From positions 62,001-126,000 of the forward strand of contig NZ_CALSFS010000012.1 of assembly GCF_943736985.1 (NCBI RefSeq): a stretch of 64,000 nt of DNA. The letters run 5' to 3'. A program made the position numbers and the translations under genes. The notes under the pieces are model-generated. The model saw nothing but the letters and a program-made list of their open reading frames with translations. It had not been told where the DNA came from and made no database searches. Shown here piece by piece: positions 19,739-28,220 of the stretch; within the stretch, counting starts at the first letter, position 1, and each line of letters starts with the position of its first letter. The stretch comes from Clostridium sp. Marseille-Q2269 (GTDB lineage: Bacteria; Bacillota; Clostridia; Clostridiales; Clostridiaceae).

Positions 19739-20626
19739 GTGAAAAAATTTAAGCCTATGAGTGGATCAGGATTAATTTCTGTAGCAACTACTACTATACT
19801 GTATAATATAGCAGTAATTTTAATAATGTTTTTAGTTAATTCTTATGAAATAATGGAGCTGTTAAAAATTTGTTTAATAGGATTGGATATATATTTTATT
19901 TACTATATATTAATGTATTCTACAGTTTCTTATTCTTTAGATAAAGAGAATATGTATATAAACAGTATATTTGGTCTAAAGAAAGTTGTAATACCCATTA
20001 AAGAAATACAATATTATAAGAAACAATCTGGATATATAAAGAGTATGAGAATATCGGGTTTTAGTAAATATTATTATGCTATAGGTAGAAATATAATAGA
20101 TAAATTAGGTAATACTTATATGTATGTAACATCTAATAAAAGCATATTATATTTAAAAACAGAAAAAATAAACTATGGAATATCTCCTCAGGATATTGAA
20201 GAATTTGAATCAATATTAAAGCAATCAAGAATAGAACAGGGAGATTGGAATTTTAAATTAAATAAAAATACTAATATATTTAAAGATAAGAGATATTTTA
20301 CACCTTTCATAATTGTGACCATTATGGTGTTAATAATAACCTTAACCCCTATAATACTTTATTTGTATAATCTCTTACCAAGCAAGATGCCTCTTGTATT
20401 TGATGCTAAATTTAATCCAGTAGGCTTTGGTGAAGGTAAACAATTTGCTTTTAAACAAATGATGTATGGGGCATTAAATATGGTTATATTATTTTGTATG
20501 TATTATGTATCATATTTCTATTCAAAATATGATAAGGACTATGCCTATAAATTTTTATATATATCATTGTTTTTTTCAACAATATTTTTAATATTTCAAA
20601 TAAGAATACTACATGTATTTTTATAA
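19739..20626 (+). CDS. Membrane protein with PH-like (bPH2) domain
   Basis: 295-aa protein, not assigned to a named gene. Two membrane helices at the N terminus (SVATTTILYNIAVILIMFLV and ICLIGLDIYFIYYILMYS) precede a domain SLDKENMYINSIFGLKKVVIPIKEIQYYKK resembling bacterial PH domains, and three further helices follow in the C-terminal third. GTG at 19739 is preferred over the GTG at 19730, which overlaps the AGGTAGG ribosome site. It has its own position between the rpoD terminator and trmK. Role unknown. Confidence 0.65.
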   Translation: MKKFKPMSGSGLISVATTTILYNIAVILIMFLVNSYEIMELLKICLIGLDIYFIYYILMYSTVSYSLDKENMYINSIFGLKKVVIPIKEIQYYKKQSGYIKSMRISGFSKYYYAIGRNIIDKLGNTYMYVTSNKSILYLKTEKINYGISPQDIEEFESILKQSRIEQGDWNFKLNKNTNIFKDKRYFTPFIIVTIMVLIITLTPIILYLYNLLPSKMPLVFDAKFNPVGFGEGKQFAFKQMMYGALNMVILFCMYYVSYFYSKYDKDYAYKFLYISLFFSTIFLIFQIRILHVFL

Positions 20627-20700
20627 TTTTATAACTTAAAACAATAGATGTAATTTTTATTATGATAAAAGATAAGTATGACATATAGTAGGAGTTAGAT

Positions 20701-21396
20701 ATGGAAATAAGCTTAAGATTAAAAGAAATAGCTAATATGGTAGATAGATGTGAATCAATAGTAGATGTTGGTACAGATCATGCATATATACCCATATATT
20801 TGATAAAGAATAACATTTGTAAAAACGCTATAGCTGGAGATATAAATAAAGGGCCTTTATTTAGAGCACAAAACAATATTGCCTTTCATAATTTGCAAGG
20901 TAAAATTCAGTGTAGATTAGGGCCAGGACTTACTAAAATATATCCTAAAGAAGTTAATGGTGCTATAATTGCAGGAATGGGCGGGCATCTTATAAAAGAT
21001 ATATTGGAGGAATCAAAGGAAGTTTTTAAAACCTTAGATTTTTTAGTGTTACAACCTGTGCAAAATCCAGAAGCTTTAAGGAAACATATATATAATAATG
21101 GATATAAAATATTAGAAGAATCGTTAGTGTTTGAAGACAATAGATTTTATGAAATAATAAAAATAAGATATGATAAAAATGTCAAGTCTATAGATCCTAT
21201 ATACTATGAGATAGGACAATATTTGATAAACAATAGACACCCATTGATAACTAAGTTTTTATGTAATAATATTGACAAATATAAAAAAATACTACAATAT
21301 ATAAAAGAAGACACAGATAGTTCAAAATTAAGAAAAGTAGAAATTAAGAAAAAAATATTTAAATTGGAGGAGCTTTTAAATGAATTTAAGTGTTAA
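20701..21396 (+). CDS. trmK: tRNA (adenine(22)-N1)-methyltransferase TrmK
   Basis: 231-aa SAM-dependent methyltransferase for m1A22 in tRNA (YqfN family). The Rossmann part shows SIVDVGTDHAYIPIYLIKN (SAM loop), AIAGDINKGPLFRAQNNI and the motif IIAGMGGHLIKDIL plus LVLQPVQNPEALRKHI, all typical for TrmK. The C terminus is a coiled-coil-like helical tail, also family-typical. Overlaps the next gene by 17 bp, as in Bacillus where yqfN-yqfO follow sigA. Confidence 0.93.
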   Translation: MEISLRLKEIANMVDRCESIVDVGTDHAYIPIYLIKNNICKNAIAGDINKGPLFRAQNNIAFHNLQGKIQCRLGPGLTKIYPKEVNGAIIAGMGGHLIKDILEESKEVFKTLDFLVLQPVQNPEALRKHIYNNGYKILEESLVFEDNRFYEIIKIRYDKNVKSIDPIYYEIGQYLINNRHPLITKFLCNNIDKYKKILQYIKEDTDSSKLRKVEIKKKIFKLEELLNEFKC

Positions 21397-22183
21397 AAAC
21401 ATAGAAAATGAAATAGAAAAATATGCTCCTTTATATTTAAAGGAAAGTTATGACAATGTAGGTCTTATGATAGGTGATCATAAAGCTACTGTAAATAGAA
21501 TATTGGTTGCCCTAGATTGTACTTTAGATGTAATAAAAGAAGCTAAGGAAAAAGGATGCAATTTAATAGTTACACATCATCCTTTATTATTTAAGAAGCC
21601 CTCTTCTATAACTACAGATACTTTATTAGGTAAAAAAATAATAGAGCTAATAAAAAATAATATAAATTTGTATTCTAGTCATACAAATTTAGACTCTACA
21701 GAAAATGGTTTTAATGAAATAGTAGCACAGCTTTTAAATTTAGAGAATATAGAGGTTATAGATCCTAGTACTTATAATAATAAGGCAGGCATAGGACGAA
21801 TAGGGCACTTAAAAGAATCTATGACTTTAGAGAAATTATGTGAATTTGTAAAGAAGGCTTTTAATATTTCTCTACTAAGATATTCAGGAGAAGATTCTTT
21901 GAAAATAAAAAAAGTTGCCATAATAAATGGTAGTGGTCAAGACTATTTTGGTAAAGCTAAAGCCTTAGGAGCAGACTGCGTAATAACAGGGGATACCACA
22001 TATCATTATGTAAGTGATTTAATGGAAGAAAAAATAGCAGTTATTGATGCAGGCCACTTTCATACAGAATGGCCAGCTTTGCAATGTTTTTATGAATGGT
22101 TAAAAAATAGAATAGAAAACATGGGCTTTAAAAATGATGTTCTTTTAGCTGAGAACAATTTTTCGCCCTACAAATATAAATAG
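21380..22183 (+). CDS. Nif3-like dinuclear metal protein (YqfO short form)
   Basis: 267-aa member of the Nif3/GTP cyclohydrolase 1 type 2 family, toroidal hexamers with a two-metal site. Metal ligands are seen in NLIVTHHPLLFKKP (HH), SSHTNLDST (H..D) and DAGHFHTEWPA (H..E). The Bacillus YqfO middle insert is absent, giving the short form. Enzymatic activity in bacteria is not settled. Translation coupled to trmK by overlap. Confidence 0.93.
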   Translation: MNLSVKNIENEIEKYAPLYLKESYDNVGLMIGDHKATVNRILVALDCTLDVIKEAKEKGCNLIVTHHPLLFKKPSSITTDTLLGKKIIELIKNNINLYSSHTNLDSTENGFNEIVAQLLNLENIEVIDPSTYNNKAGIGRIGHLKESMTLEKLCEFVKKAFNISLLRYSGEDSLKIKKVAIINGSGQDYFGKAKALGADCVITGDTTYHYVSDLMEEKIAVIDAGHFHTEWPALQCFYEWLKNRIENMGFKNDVLLAENNFSPYKYK

Positions 22184-22218
22184 AAATGAGTTTTATTCAC
22201 TCGTTTCTATTTTTTTAT
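22181..22218 (+). terminator. Terminator after trmK-Nif3
   Basis: TAGAAATGAG pairs with CTCGTTTCTA (one G-U), 9-nt loop, then a T-rich tail. Confidence 0.8.
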
Positions 22219-22310
22219 ATATCAATAACATAGAGTTAAAACTTATTAGGTATAATATAAGGAGGTATTTCTTTAAAATTAAAAATTGTATTTTAAAGGA
22301 GAAGAAAATT

Positions 22311-23039
22311 ATGAAAAATTTAAATTTACTAATTCAGCTTCAAAATTTATATATTCAATTAGAAAATAGTAATAAAGTACTAAAGGATGGTTCAGATATA
22401 TATTTTTTAAAAAAATTAAAAGACGAGTTTGAAGAAAATAAGAAAGCATATAAATCTAAAGAAGAACAACTAGAAAATATAAAGAGAGAATATAAAGAAA
22501 TAAGTTTAAAGATAAAAAAAGAAAATAAAAATATAGATGAAAAAGAATATACTCTATATAATGAAACAAAAAATAACATAAAATTAATACAAAGATTAGA
22601 ATCAGATATAGAAAAGAGTAAGAGTAGAATAAAATATTTAGAGAACTTAGGAATAGAATTAATAGAAAAAGATGAAAAAATAAGTACAGAAAAAGAATCT
22701 TTAAGAGAAGAACTAAAAATAATAAAAGTAAATTTTGATGAGTATAAAAAAACAAGTAGTGAAAAAATAAATAAAGCTAAAACTGAAATAGATTCTTGTG
22801 AAAGGTCAATAAAAAGTCTAAGAGATAGTATTGAAAGAAATGCACTACAAGAATTTGATAAAATGAGAAAAGTTAAAAAAATAGCTATAGTACCTGTAGA
22901 AAATGGAGTATGTACGGGTTGTAGGGTCAGGGTTTCCAGTGTGATTTTAGATAAAATAAGGAAACAAGAAAATGTAGTTTATTGTAATAATTGTGGAAGA
23001 ATGATTTATAATTCAGATTCAAAGAAATCAAGTAAATAA
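22311..23039 (+). CDS. Coiled-coil C4-type zinc-ribbon protein
   Basis: 242-aa protein of the CT398/zf-RING_7 family, often placed beside Nif3 genes. Residues about 1-185 are a long charged coiled coil rich in Glu/Lys; the C-terminal 50 residues are a four-cysteine ribbon (VCTGCRVRV and VVYCNNCGRM). RNA or DNA binding is suggested for the family but not proven. It directly precedes rnpB. Confidence 0.88.
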   Translation: MKNLNLLIQLQNLYIQLENSNKVLKDGSDIYFLKKLKDEFEENKKAYKSKEEQLENIKREYKEISLKIKKENKNIDEKEYTLYNETKNNIKLIQRLESDIEKSKSRIKYLENLGIELIEKDEKISTEKESLREELKIIKVNFDEYKKTSSEKINKAKTEIDSCERSIKSLRDSIERNALQEFDKMRKVKKIAIVPVENGVCTGCRVRVSSVILDKIRKQENVVYCNNCGRMIYNSDSKKSSK

Positions 23040-23094
23040 AAAAATAAATTTTATAAAAATAAATTTGATTTTTATTTATAGCTGTGATATTATA

Positions 23095-23465
23095 GTACTT
23101 GCGAGTAAACCAGACAATCGCTGCCGTATGCCGTACCGCGTACGGGAGAGGAAAGTCCGAGCTCCATAGGGCAGGGTGCTGGGTAATACCCAGTGGAGGC
23201 GACTCTAAGGAAAGTGCAACAGAAATATACCGCCAGATTTATCTGGTAAGGATGGAAAGGCGAGGTAAGAGCTCACCAGCGTATAGGTGATTATACGGCT
23301 ATGTAAACCCCATCTGGAGCAAGATCGAATAGGAGAGCAGAGAACTTTGATTCTCAGGGGTAGCCCGTCCCGCTCTCGGGTAGTATCGCTGGAGCCTATT
23401 GGTAACAATGGGCCTAGATAGATGATTGTCTAATACAGAACTCGGCTTATAGGTTTAGTCGTACC
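23095..23465 (+). ncRNA. rnpB: RNase P RNA (class A)
   Basis: Catalytic RNA of ribonuclease P, which trims tRNA 5' ends. Seen directly: CAGACAATCGCTGC near the 5' end, the universal GAGAGGAAAGTCCGAGCT block, AAGGAAAGTGCAACAGAAATATACCGCC, and the 3' ACAGAACTCGGCTTAT element. Helix P1 is formed by CGAGTAAACC near 23102 with GGTTTAGTCG near 23452. Local GC content is far above the surroundings, as expected for a structured RNA. Ends are set from P1 and may be off by a few bases. Confidence 0.96.
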
Positions 23466-23470
23466 ATTGA

Positions 23471-23500
23471 AAACACTAGGTTTTATGCCTGGTGTTTTTT
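23471..23500 (+). terminator. rnpB terminator
   Basis: AACACTAGG pairs with CCTGGTGTT (one G-U) with a 6-nt loop, followed by a T run. Confidence 0.85.
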
Positions 23501-23591
23501 AGTAAAAAATTATAATTCAAAAGAAAGAGATTTTTAAACTATATTTTATGAGGTACATAATAGCAGAAAATTATTGATGGAGGAAGTTATT

Positions 23592-23771
23592 ATGAGTAGT
23601 TCAATTAAAGAAATTATTATAAAATTTGTTTTCGTGCTTTTGGTTCTTTTTATCGTAGGGCATTTTATAAAATCATTAGAGCTTAATATTCTTAAATCAT
23701 TAGCAATATCTTTTAGTATAACATTAATTGATTTTATAGTATACGTAATAAAAAAATCTAAAAAAAAGTAA
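23592..23771 (+). CDS. Small two-helix membrane protein, unknown
   Basis: 59-aa product MSSSIKEIIIKFVFVLLVLF... with two hydrophobic helices (about residues 8-24 and 34-53) and a Lys-rich tail KKSKKK. The ATG at 23592 is chosen because a GGAGGA ribosome site lies 8 bp before it; the frame also has TTG and ATG codons further up inside that site. Not recognised; it could be a small membrane regulator. Codon use matches its neighbours. It sits alone between rnpB and the structured spacer. Confidence 0.6.
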   Translation: MSSSIKEIIIKFVFVLLVLFIVGHFIKSLELNILKSLAISFSITLIDFIVYVIKKSKKK

Positions 23772-24085
23772 AATACTTTTATATTAAGGTGCATGATTAA
23801 AATAATTCTACTGAAGGTATAAATTAAGTAACTATCCTTGTGCGTGCTATGTTAATAGCGTGTTCAAGGCGATCACAGCTGTCTAGTATTTTATAGAGAT
23901 ATGACAGTGGAGTAGATATAAAAATAATAATTTAGAAGGAGTAGGAACTTTTTTCTGCTATATTTAATATTATATTTTTAATGTCATAAATTATTTTTAG
24001 AATTGTAATGGTGTAGTAAATAATTAAATAAAAGTTATATAATCTGAATATTATAAAAAATCACAATAAAAATAATCAAAATATA
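23772..24085. other. Non-coding spacer with possible structured RNA
   Basis: No credible ORF. A GC-richer island at about 23830-23930 has CCTTG/CAAGG at 23836-23873 closing an inner GCTA/TAGC stem, followed by CTGTC/GACAG. Most of the remainder is plain AT sequence. It does not match a riboswitch class that I can recognise. Confidence 0.35.
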
Positions 24086-24146
24086 TTGACAATATTTAAA
24101 TTGTAATATATTATTAATATAACAACTGGTAATAACCTCATTACCA
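24086..24146 (+). promoter_or_regulatory. Candidate promoter and GntR-type operator of the GalNAc operon
   Basis: TTGACA at 24086-24091 with a TATATT at 24107-24112 (15 bp, tight) and then a perfect inverted repeat TGGTAAT-6 nt-ATTACCA at 24127-24146, placed just downstream of the predicted transcription start. The position suits a repressor operator; the linked GntR/UTRA regulator at 31456 is the natural candidate ligand-responsive protein. Confidence 0.45.
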
Positions 24147-24213
24147 AATTAGATTAATAAATAAGTTGAAAAAGTATTTAATAGTTATAACATAAATTTA
24201 GAAGGCATATATT

Positions 24214-24237
24214 TATACTGGTACTTACATCAGTATA
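24214..24237. promoter_or_regulatory. Second inverted repeat before agaS
   Basis: TATACTG (24214-24220) and CAGTATA (24231-24237), a perfect 7-10-7 dyad in the agaS 5' untranslated region. It could be a second operator or a small RNA hairpin. Confidence 0.35.
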
Positions 24238-24293
24238 ACATATAAAGAGATAATTACATCAGCATGATGAATAAGATACAGGAAGGTGAAAAT

Positions 24294-25472
24294 ATGTCTA
24301 AAATTTTTAACATTGAAGAACAGACATTAAAAGATTTAGGGGGGATCAATACAGCCAGGGAAATATATCAACAACCTGAGGTTTGGATGGAAACATTAGA
24401 AATAATAAAAAATAATAGAGAAAGAATATCAAATTATATAGGTAAACGATTAGAAAACAAGGATTTAAGAATAATTTTAACAGGAGCTGGAACTTCAGCT
24501 TTTGTTGGAGAAGTGGCAGCACCTTATTTAGCAAGACTTTTAGGAAAAAGAGTAGAAGCAATTCATACAACAGATATTGTTAGTAATCCGGAAGATTATT
24601 TAGAAAAGGAAATACCAACCATATTAGTATCTTTTGCTCGCTCAGGTAATAGTCCAGAAAGTGTAGCTACCTATAATTTAGGAGAAAATTTAATAGATGA
24701 CGTAGGACAACTTGTTATTACTTGTAATAAGGAAGGGGCATTAGCTAAAAAGGCCGAAGAGGATGATAAAAATCTTGTTATTTTAATGCCAGAAAAATCT
24801 GATGATAAAGGGTTTGCTATGACAAGCAGTTTCACATCAATGTTATTGACTACAATAACTGTATTTGATATGGACAACTTAGATAAAAATATTGAAACTA
24901 TGAAGTATGTAGCCAACGATGCTTCAAAAATACTTAGTGAAGCATCAAAAGATATTTTCAATCTTGTTAAATTAAATTACGATAGGGTAATTTACTTAGG
25001 TTCATCTTCTCTTAAAGGACTGGCCAGAGAATCAGCTTTAAAAGGATTGGAACTTACAAGCGGAAAAGTTATAACATCATATGATTCAGTTTTAGCATTT
25101 AGACACGGTCCTAAATCAATAATAAATGATAAAACATTAGTGTTTATGTTTATGTCAAATGACGAGCATGCAAGGAAATATGAAGTAGATTTATTAAAAG
25201 AAATAAGTGGAGATAAAGGAAATCATAAAGTAATTTCTATAACATCAGAACGTGATAAAGAAGTGGAAGAGAATTCATATAAAATGTTTGTATTAAGTGA
25301 GGAATGTAAGAATGTAAAGGAAGTTTATTTAGCATTAGATTATATACTATATGCTCAAATGTTTGCATTCTTATATTCAAAGGAACTTGGAATTAGCCCT
25401 GATAACCCAAGACCAGATGGAACTGTAAATAGAGTTGTTAAAGGTGTAATTATTCATGAATATAATAAATAA
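24294..25472 (+). CDS. agaS: AgaS-type SIS-domain sugar-phosphate deaminase/isomerase
   Basis: 392-aa double-SIS protein. AgaS proteins convert galactosamine-6-phosphate to tagatose-6-phosphate with release of ammonia. Sugar-phosphate contacts: LTGAGTSAFVGEVAAPYL and SFARSGNSPESVATYNL in the first SIS domain, YLGSSSLKGLARESALKGLELTSG cut here as LGSSSLKGLARESALKG in the second, plus FRHGPKSII. The ATG at 24294 with AGGAAGGTG upstream is preferred to an earlier in-frame ATG. It heads a seven-gene run with GalNAc-family PTS genes, which fixes the substrate as galactosamine rather than glucosamine (inference). Confidence 0.88.
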   Translation: MSKIFNIEEQTLKDLGGINTAREIYQQPEVWMETLEIIKNNRERISNYIGKRLENKDLRIILTGAGTSAFVGEVAAPYLARLLGKRVEAIHTTDIVSNPEDYLEKEIPTILVSFARSGNSPESVATYNLGENLIDDVGQLVITCNKEGALAKKAEEDDKNLVILMPEKSDDKGFAMTSSFTSMLLTTITVFDMDNLDKNIETMKYVANDASKILSEASKDIFNLVKLNYDRVIYLGSSSLKGLARESALKGLELTSGKVITSYDSVLAFRHGPKSIINDKTLVFMFMSNDEHARKYEVDLLKEISGDKGNHKVISITSERDKEVEENSYKMFVLSEECKNVKEVYLALDYILYAQMFAFLYSKELGISPDNPRPDGTVNRVVKGVIIHEYNK

Positions 25473-25486
25473 TATTAAATTAACAT

Positions 25487-25520
25487 CATTGATTTCTTGG
25501 AAATAGTCAAGAAATCAATG
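25487..25520 (+). other. Perfect stem-loop between agaS and the PTS IIB gene
   Basis: CATTGATTTCTTG (25487-25499) and CAAGAAATCAATG (25508-25520) form a 13-bp perfect stem with an 8-nt loop, with no T-tract after it. More likely an mRNA processing or stability element, or partial terminator, than a full stop. Confidence 0.6.
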
Positions 25521-25564
25521 ATAAGAAATAGATAATTATTTAAATGGTTAGGGAGGAATGTATT

Positions 25565-26041
25565 ATGGCAAATATTTTAATGACAAGAATTGATAACAGA
25601 TTAGTACATGGGCAAGTAGGCGTAACTTGGGTAAATTATTTAGGAGCTAACTTGATTGTTGTTGCAAATGATGAAGTTTCTACTGATGAAATCAGACAAA
25701 ATTTGATGGATATGGTTGTACCAGATGTTATAGGAACAAGATATTTTTCAATACAAAAAACTATAGATGTTATTAATATGGCAGCAGAAGATCAGCTAAT
25801 ATTTATGGTTTGTGAAACACCACAAGATGTTTTAAGGCTTGTAGAAGGTGGAGTTCCTATAAGTAAAGTTAATATAGGAAATATGCATTTTAGTGAAGGA
25901 AAAGAGCAAATATCTAGTACAGTTTCAATTGATGAAGAGGATAAGAAAGCTTTAAGGAAATTACATGATTTAGGTGTAGAACTAGAAATAAGAAGAGTTC
26001 CAGATGAAAAGATTGAAGTAGATATATTAAAATTTATATAA
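25565..26041 (+). CDS. PTS EIIB, mannose/sorbose/N-acetylgalactosamine family
   Basis: 158-aa cytoplasmic phosphocarrier that passes phosphate from EIIA to the incoming sugar. The family start MANILMTRIDNRLVHGQVGVTW holds the phosphorylated His (LVHGQ). The ATG at 25565 is used because it follows GGGAGG and matches the family N terminus. Followed by IIC and IID, in the order B-C-D-A. Specificity for GalNAc/galactosamine is taken from agaS, nagA and the tagatose enzymes in the same run. Confidence 0.92.
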   Translation: MANILMTRIDNRLVHGQVGVTWVNYLGANLIVVANDEVSTDEIRQNLMDMVVPDVIGTRYFSIQKTIDVINMAAEDQLIFMVCETPQDVLRLVEGGVPISKVNIGNMHFSEGKEQISSTVSIDEEDKKALRKLHDLGVELEIRRVPDEKIEVDILKFI

Positions 26042-26129
26042 ATTTTAATATATCTAAACGTTAATAATGTTTTTTATATGAACTATAAAAATATAATAAT
26101 AAAAAGTGTATAAAGGAGGAAACAAGCAA

Positions 26130-26912
26130 ATGTTAATTCAAGCACTATTAATTGGTCTTCTGGCTGGTATACTTGGAATAGAACAATTTAACTTCTTATT
26201 TCACTTCCATAGACCTATTTTCTCAGGAATACTTGTAGGTCTTATATTAGGGGATGTTCAATCAGGTATTATAGCTGGTGCAACATTTGAATTATTCTGG
26301 GCTGGAATGGTTCCTTTAGCTGGAGCTCAGCCACCAAATGTAGTTATAGGAGGAATTATAGGTACAGCATTTGCAATAATAACTAAGCAGAGTGCAGAAG
26401 TTTCATTAGGAATTGCCCTTCCATTTGCTTTGGCTGTACAAGCAGCAATAACATTTTTATTTACCCTTTTCTCAGGATTTATGAAAAAAGCAGACAAATG
26501 TGCAGAAGATGCTGATGTAAATGGAATTAATAAAGTGAATTATGTAGCACTAATAGCATTATTTGGTTTTAACTTTATAATTGCATTTCTACCTATATAT
26601 TTAGGTGCAGATTCAGCAAAAGCCCTTGTAGATGTATTAAATTCAACTACTGCCGGAAAAGTAATAATTGGTGGTTTAGGAGTAGCTGGTGGAATTATGC
26701 CAGCAGTAGGTTTTGCTACTTTACTTAAAATAATGCTTAAAAAACAATATGTAGCGTTTTTAATAATTGGGTTCATGCTTTCAGCATATGGAAAATTGGA
26801 TATACTGCCAATAGCCTTAATTGGTGGAGCAATAGCTGCATATGATTATTTCTTAAATGAGAAGAAAGGAAATACTACTAGTAAAAGGGAGGCGCCTTCA
26901 CATGGAATCTAA
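26130..26912 (+). CDS. PTS EIIC, mannose/sorbose/N-acetylgalactosamine family
   Basis: 260-aa integral membrane permease subunit that works with IID to translocate the sugar. Several hydrophobic helices; the signature GATFELFWAGMVPLAGAQPPN is the conserved EIIC-Man loop. Start at ATG 26130, 10 bp after AAGGAGG. It overlaps the next gene by 11 bp. Substrate inferred from context. Confidence 0.93.
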   Translation: MLIQALLIGLLAGILGIEQFNFLFHFHRPIFSGILVGLILGDVQSGIIAGATFELFWAGMVPLAGAQPPNVVIGGIIGTAFAIITKQSAEVSLGIALPFALAVQAAITFLFTLFSGFMKKADKCAEDADVNGINKVNYVALIALFGFNFIIAFLPIYLGADSAKALVDVLNSTTAGKVIIGGLGVAGGIMPAVGFATLLKIMLKKQYVAFLIIGFMLSAYGKLDILPIALIGGAIAAYDYFLNEKKGNTTSKREAPSHGI

Positions 26913-27723
26913 TGTAAATGGTTACGAAAATCCAAAACCAGAAAAAGTTATAACTAAGAAAGATTTAAATAGAATGGCATGGCGTTCAATGTTCTTACAG
27001 GCATCATTTAATTATGAAAGAATGCAAGCTTGTGGGTGGCTATATGGCATACTGCCAGGACTAAAAAAGATACACACAAATAAAAAAGATTTATCAGATT
27101 CAATGAAAGACCATCTGGAGTTTTTTAACACTCATCCATTTTTAGTAACTTTCATTATGGGTATAGTCCTTGCTATGGAAGAAAATAAGGCAGATAGAAA
27201 TACAATAAGAAATATAAAAGTTGCTACTATGGGACCACTAGGGGGAATTGGAGATGCATTATTTTGGCTTACGCTACTTCCAATATGTGTTGGAATCGGA
27301 GCATCCTTTGGTAAAGCAGGAAGTGCTTTTGGAGCAGTAATATTCTTAGTGCTATTTAATGTAGTTCACTTAGGTTTAAGATTTGGATTGATGCATTATG
27401 GATATAATACAGGTGTAAAGGCTATATCACAGCTAAAAGAAGGTACAAAGAAAATATCTAGAGCAGCATCAATACTTGGTATAACAGTTTTAGGTGCATT
27501 AATATCTTCATATATCAAATTAGAAACAACAGCTGTAATTACTGCAGGTAAAGCAAAAGTTGCATTGCAAAAAGATGTTTTAGATAAAGTTTTAATACAC
27601 TTATTACCTCTTTTATATGCATTATTAATGTATAGATTAGTTAAAAAGGGTTGGTCACCACTTAGACTAGTTTTATTGACTGTTGTTGTAGGCATAGTGG
27701 GTAGATTATTTAACATATTATAA
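26902..27723 (+). CDS. PTS EIID, mannose/sorbose/N-acetylgalactosamine family
   Basis: 273-aa membrane subunit unique to mannose-family PTS. Signature elements: WRSMFLQASFNYERMQACGW near the N terminus and VATMGPLGGIGDALFWLTLLP in the middle, then C-terminal helices. ATG 26902 follows GGGAGG within the end of the IIC gene, so translation is coupled. Confidence 0.94.
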   Translation: MESNVNGYENPKPEKVITKKDLNRMAWRSMFLQASFNYERMQACGWLYGILPGLKKIHTNKKDLSDSMKDHLEFFNTHPFLVTFIMGIVLAMEENKADRNTIRNIKVATMGPLGGIGDALFWLTLLPICVGIGASFGKAGSAFGAVIFLVLFNVVHLGLRFGLMHYGYNTGVKAISQLKEGTKKISRAASILGITVLGALISSYIKLETTAVITAGKAKVALQKDVLDKVLIHLLPLLYALLMYRLVKKGWSPLRLVLLTVVVGIVGRLFNIL

Positions 27724-27779
27724 TAATTGATTCATATTCTTAAACTTTGAAGTTAGCATAAAAAGAAAGGGTGAACAAA

Positions 27780-28202
27780 ATGATAGGAATAATAGTCAGT
27801 GGTCATGGGAATTTTGCTACAGGGCTTACAAGTTCTTTAGAACTTATAGCAGGTAAGCAAAGAGATTTAATTGCTGTAGATTTTACTATAGAAGATACAA
27901 CAGATACTTTAAAAGAAAAAATGGAGAATGCCATGGATGAGTTAAAACATTGTGAAGGATTAGTAGTTCTCACTGATATAATCGGAGGTTCCCCTTTTAA
28001 CACAGCAGTTCTGTTAGGTATGTGTAAAGAAAATGTTACAGTTATTTCTGGAACTAATCTAGGCATGATTTTAGAAGGAGCTTTATGTAGAGAAGGATTA
28101 ACAATGGAAGAACTTAAAGATACCTTGATTAATTCTGGAAAAGAGGCTGTAAAGATTTATGAAAATAAAAAGAAAAAACAAAATTCTTGTAGTGGAATTT
28201 AA
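27780..28202 (+). CDS. PTS EIIA, mannose family
   Basis: 140-aa cytoplasmic EIIA. The N terminus MIGIIVSGHGNFATGL carries the phosphorylated His10; GLVVLTDIIGGSPFNTAVLL is the family signature. A separate EIIA, not fused to IIB, is typical of the aga-type systems. Position after IID and 57 bp spacing fit one operon. Confidence 0.93.
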   Translation: MIGIIVSGHGNFATGLTSSLELIAGKQRDLIAVDFTIEDTTDTLKEKMENAMDELKHCEGLVVLTDIIGGSPFNTAVLLGMCKENVTVISGTNLGMILEGALCREGLTMEELKDTLINSGKEAVKIYENKKKKQNSCSGI

Positions 28203-28220
28203 AATTGGAGATGAATAAAT

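Noticed and set aside
23099-23290. 63-codon ORF inside the RNase P RNA
   Set aside because: It lies wholly in the conserved rnpB core; sequence constraint is explained by the RNA and there is no ribosome site.
23772-24293. glmS ribozyme upstream of the amino-sugar gene
   Set aside because: The conserved AGCGCC core and downstream pseudoknot elements are absent, and the gene is agaS, not glmS.
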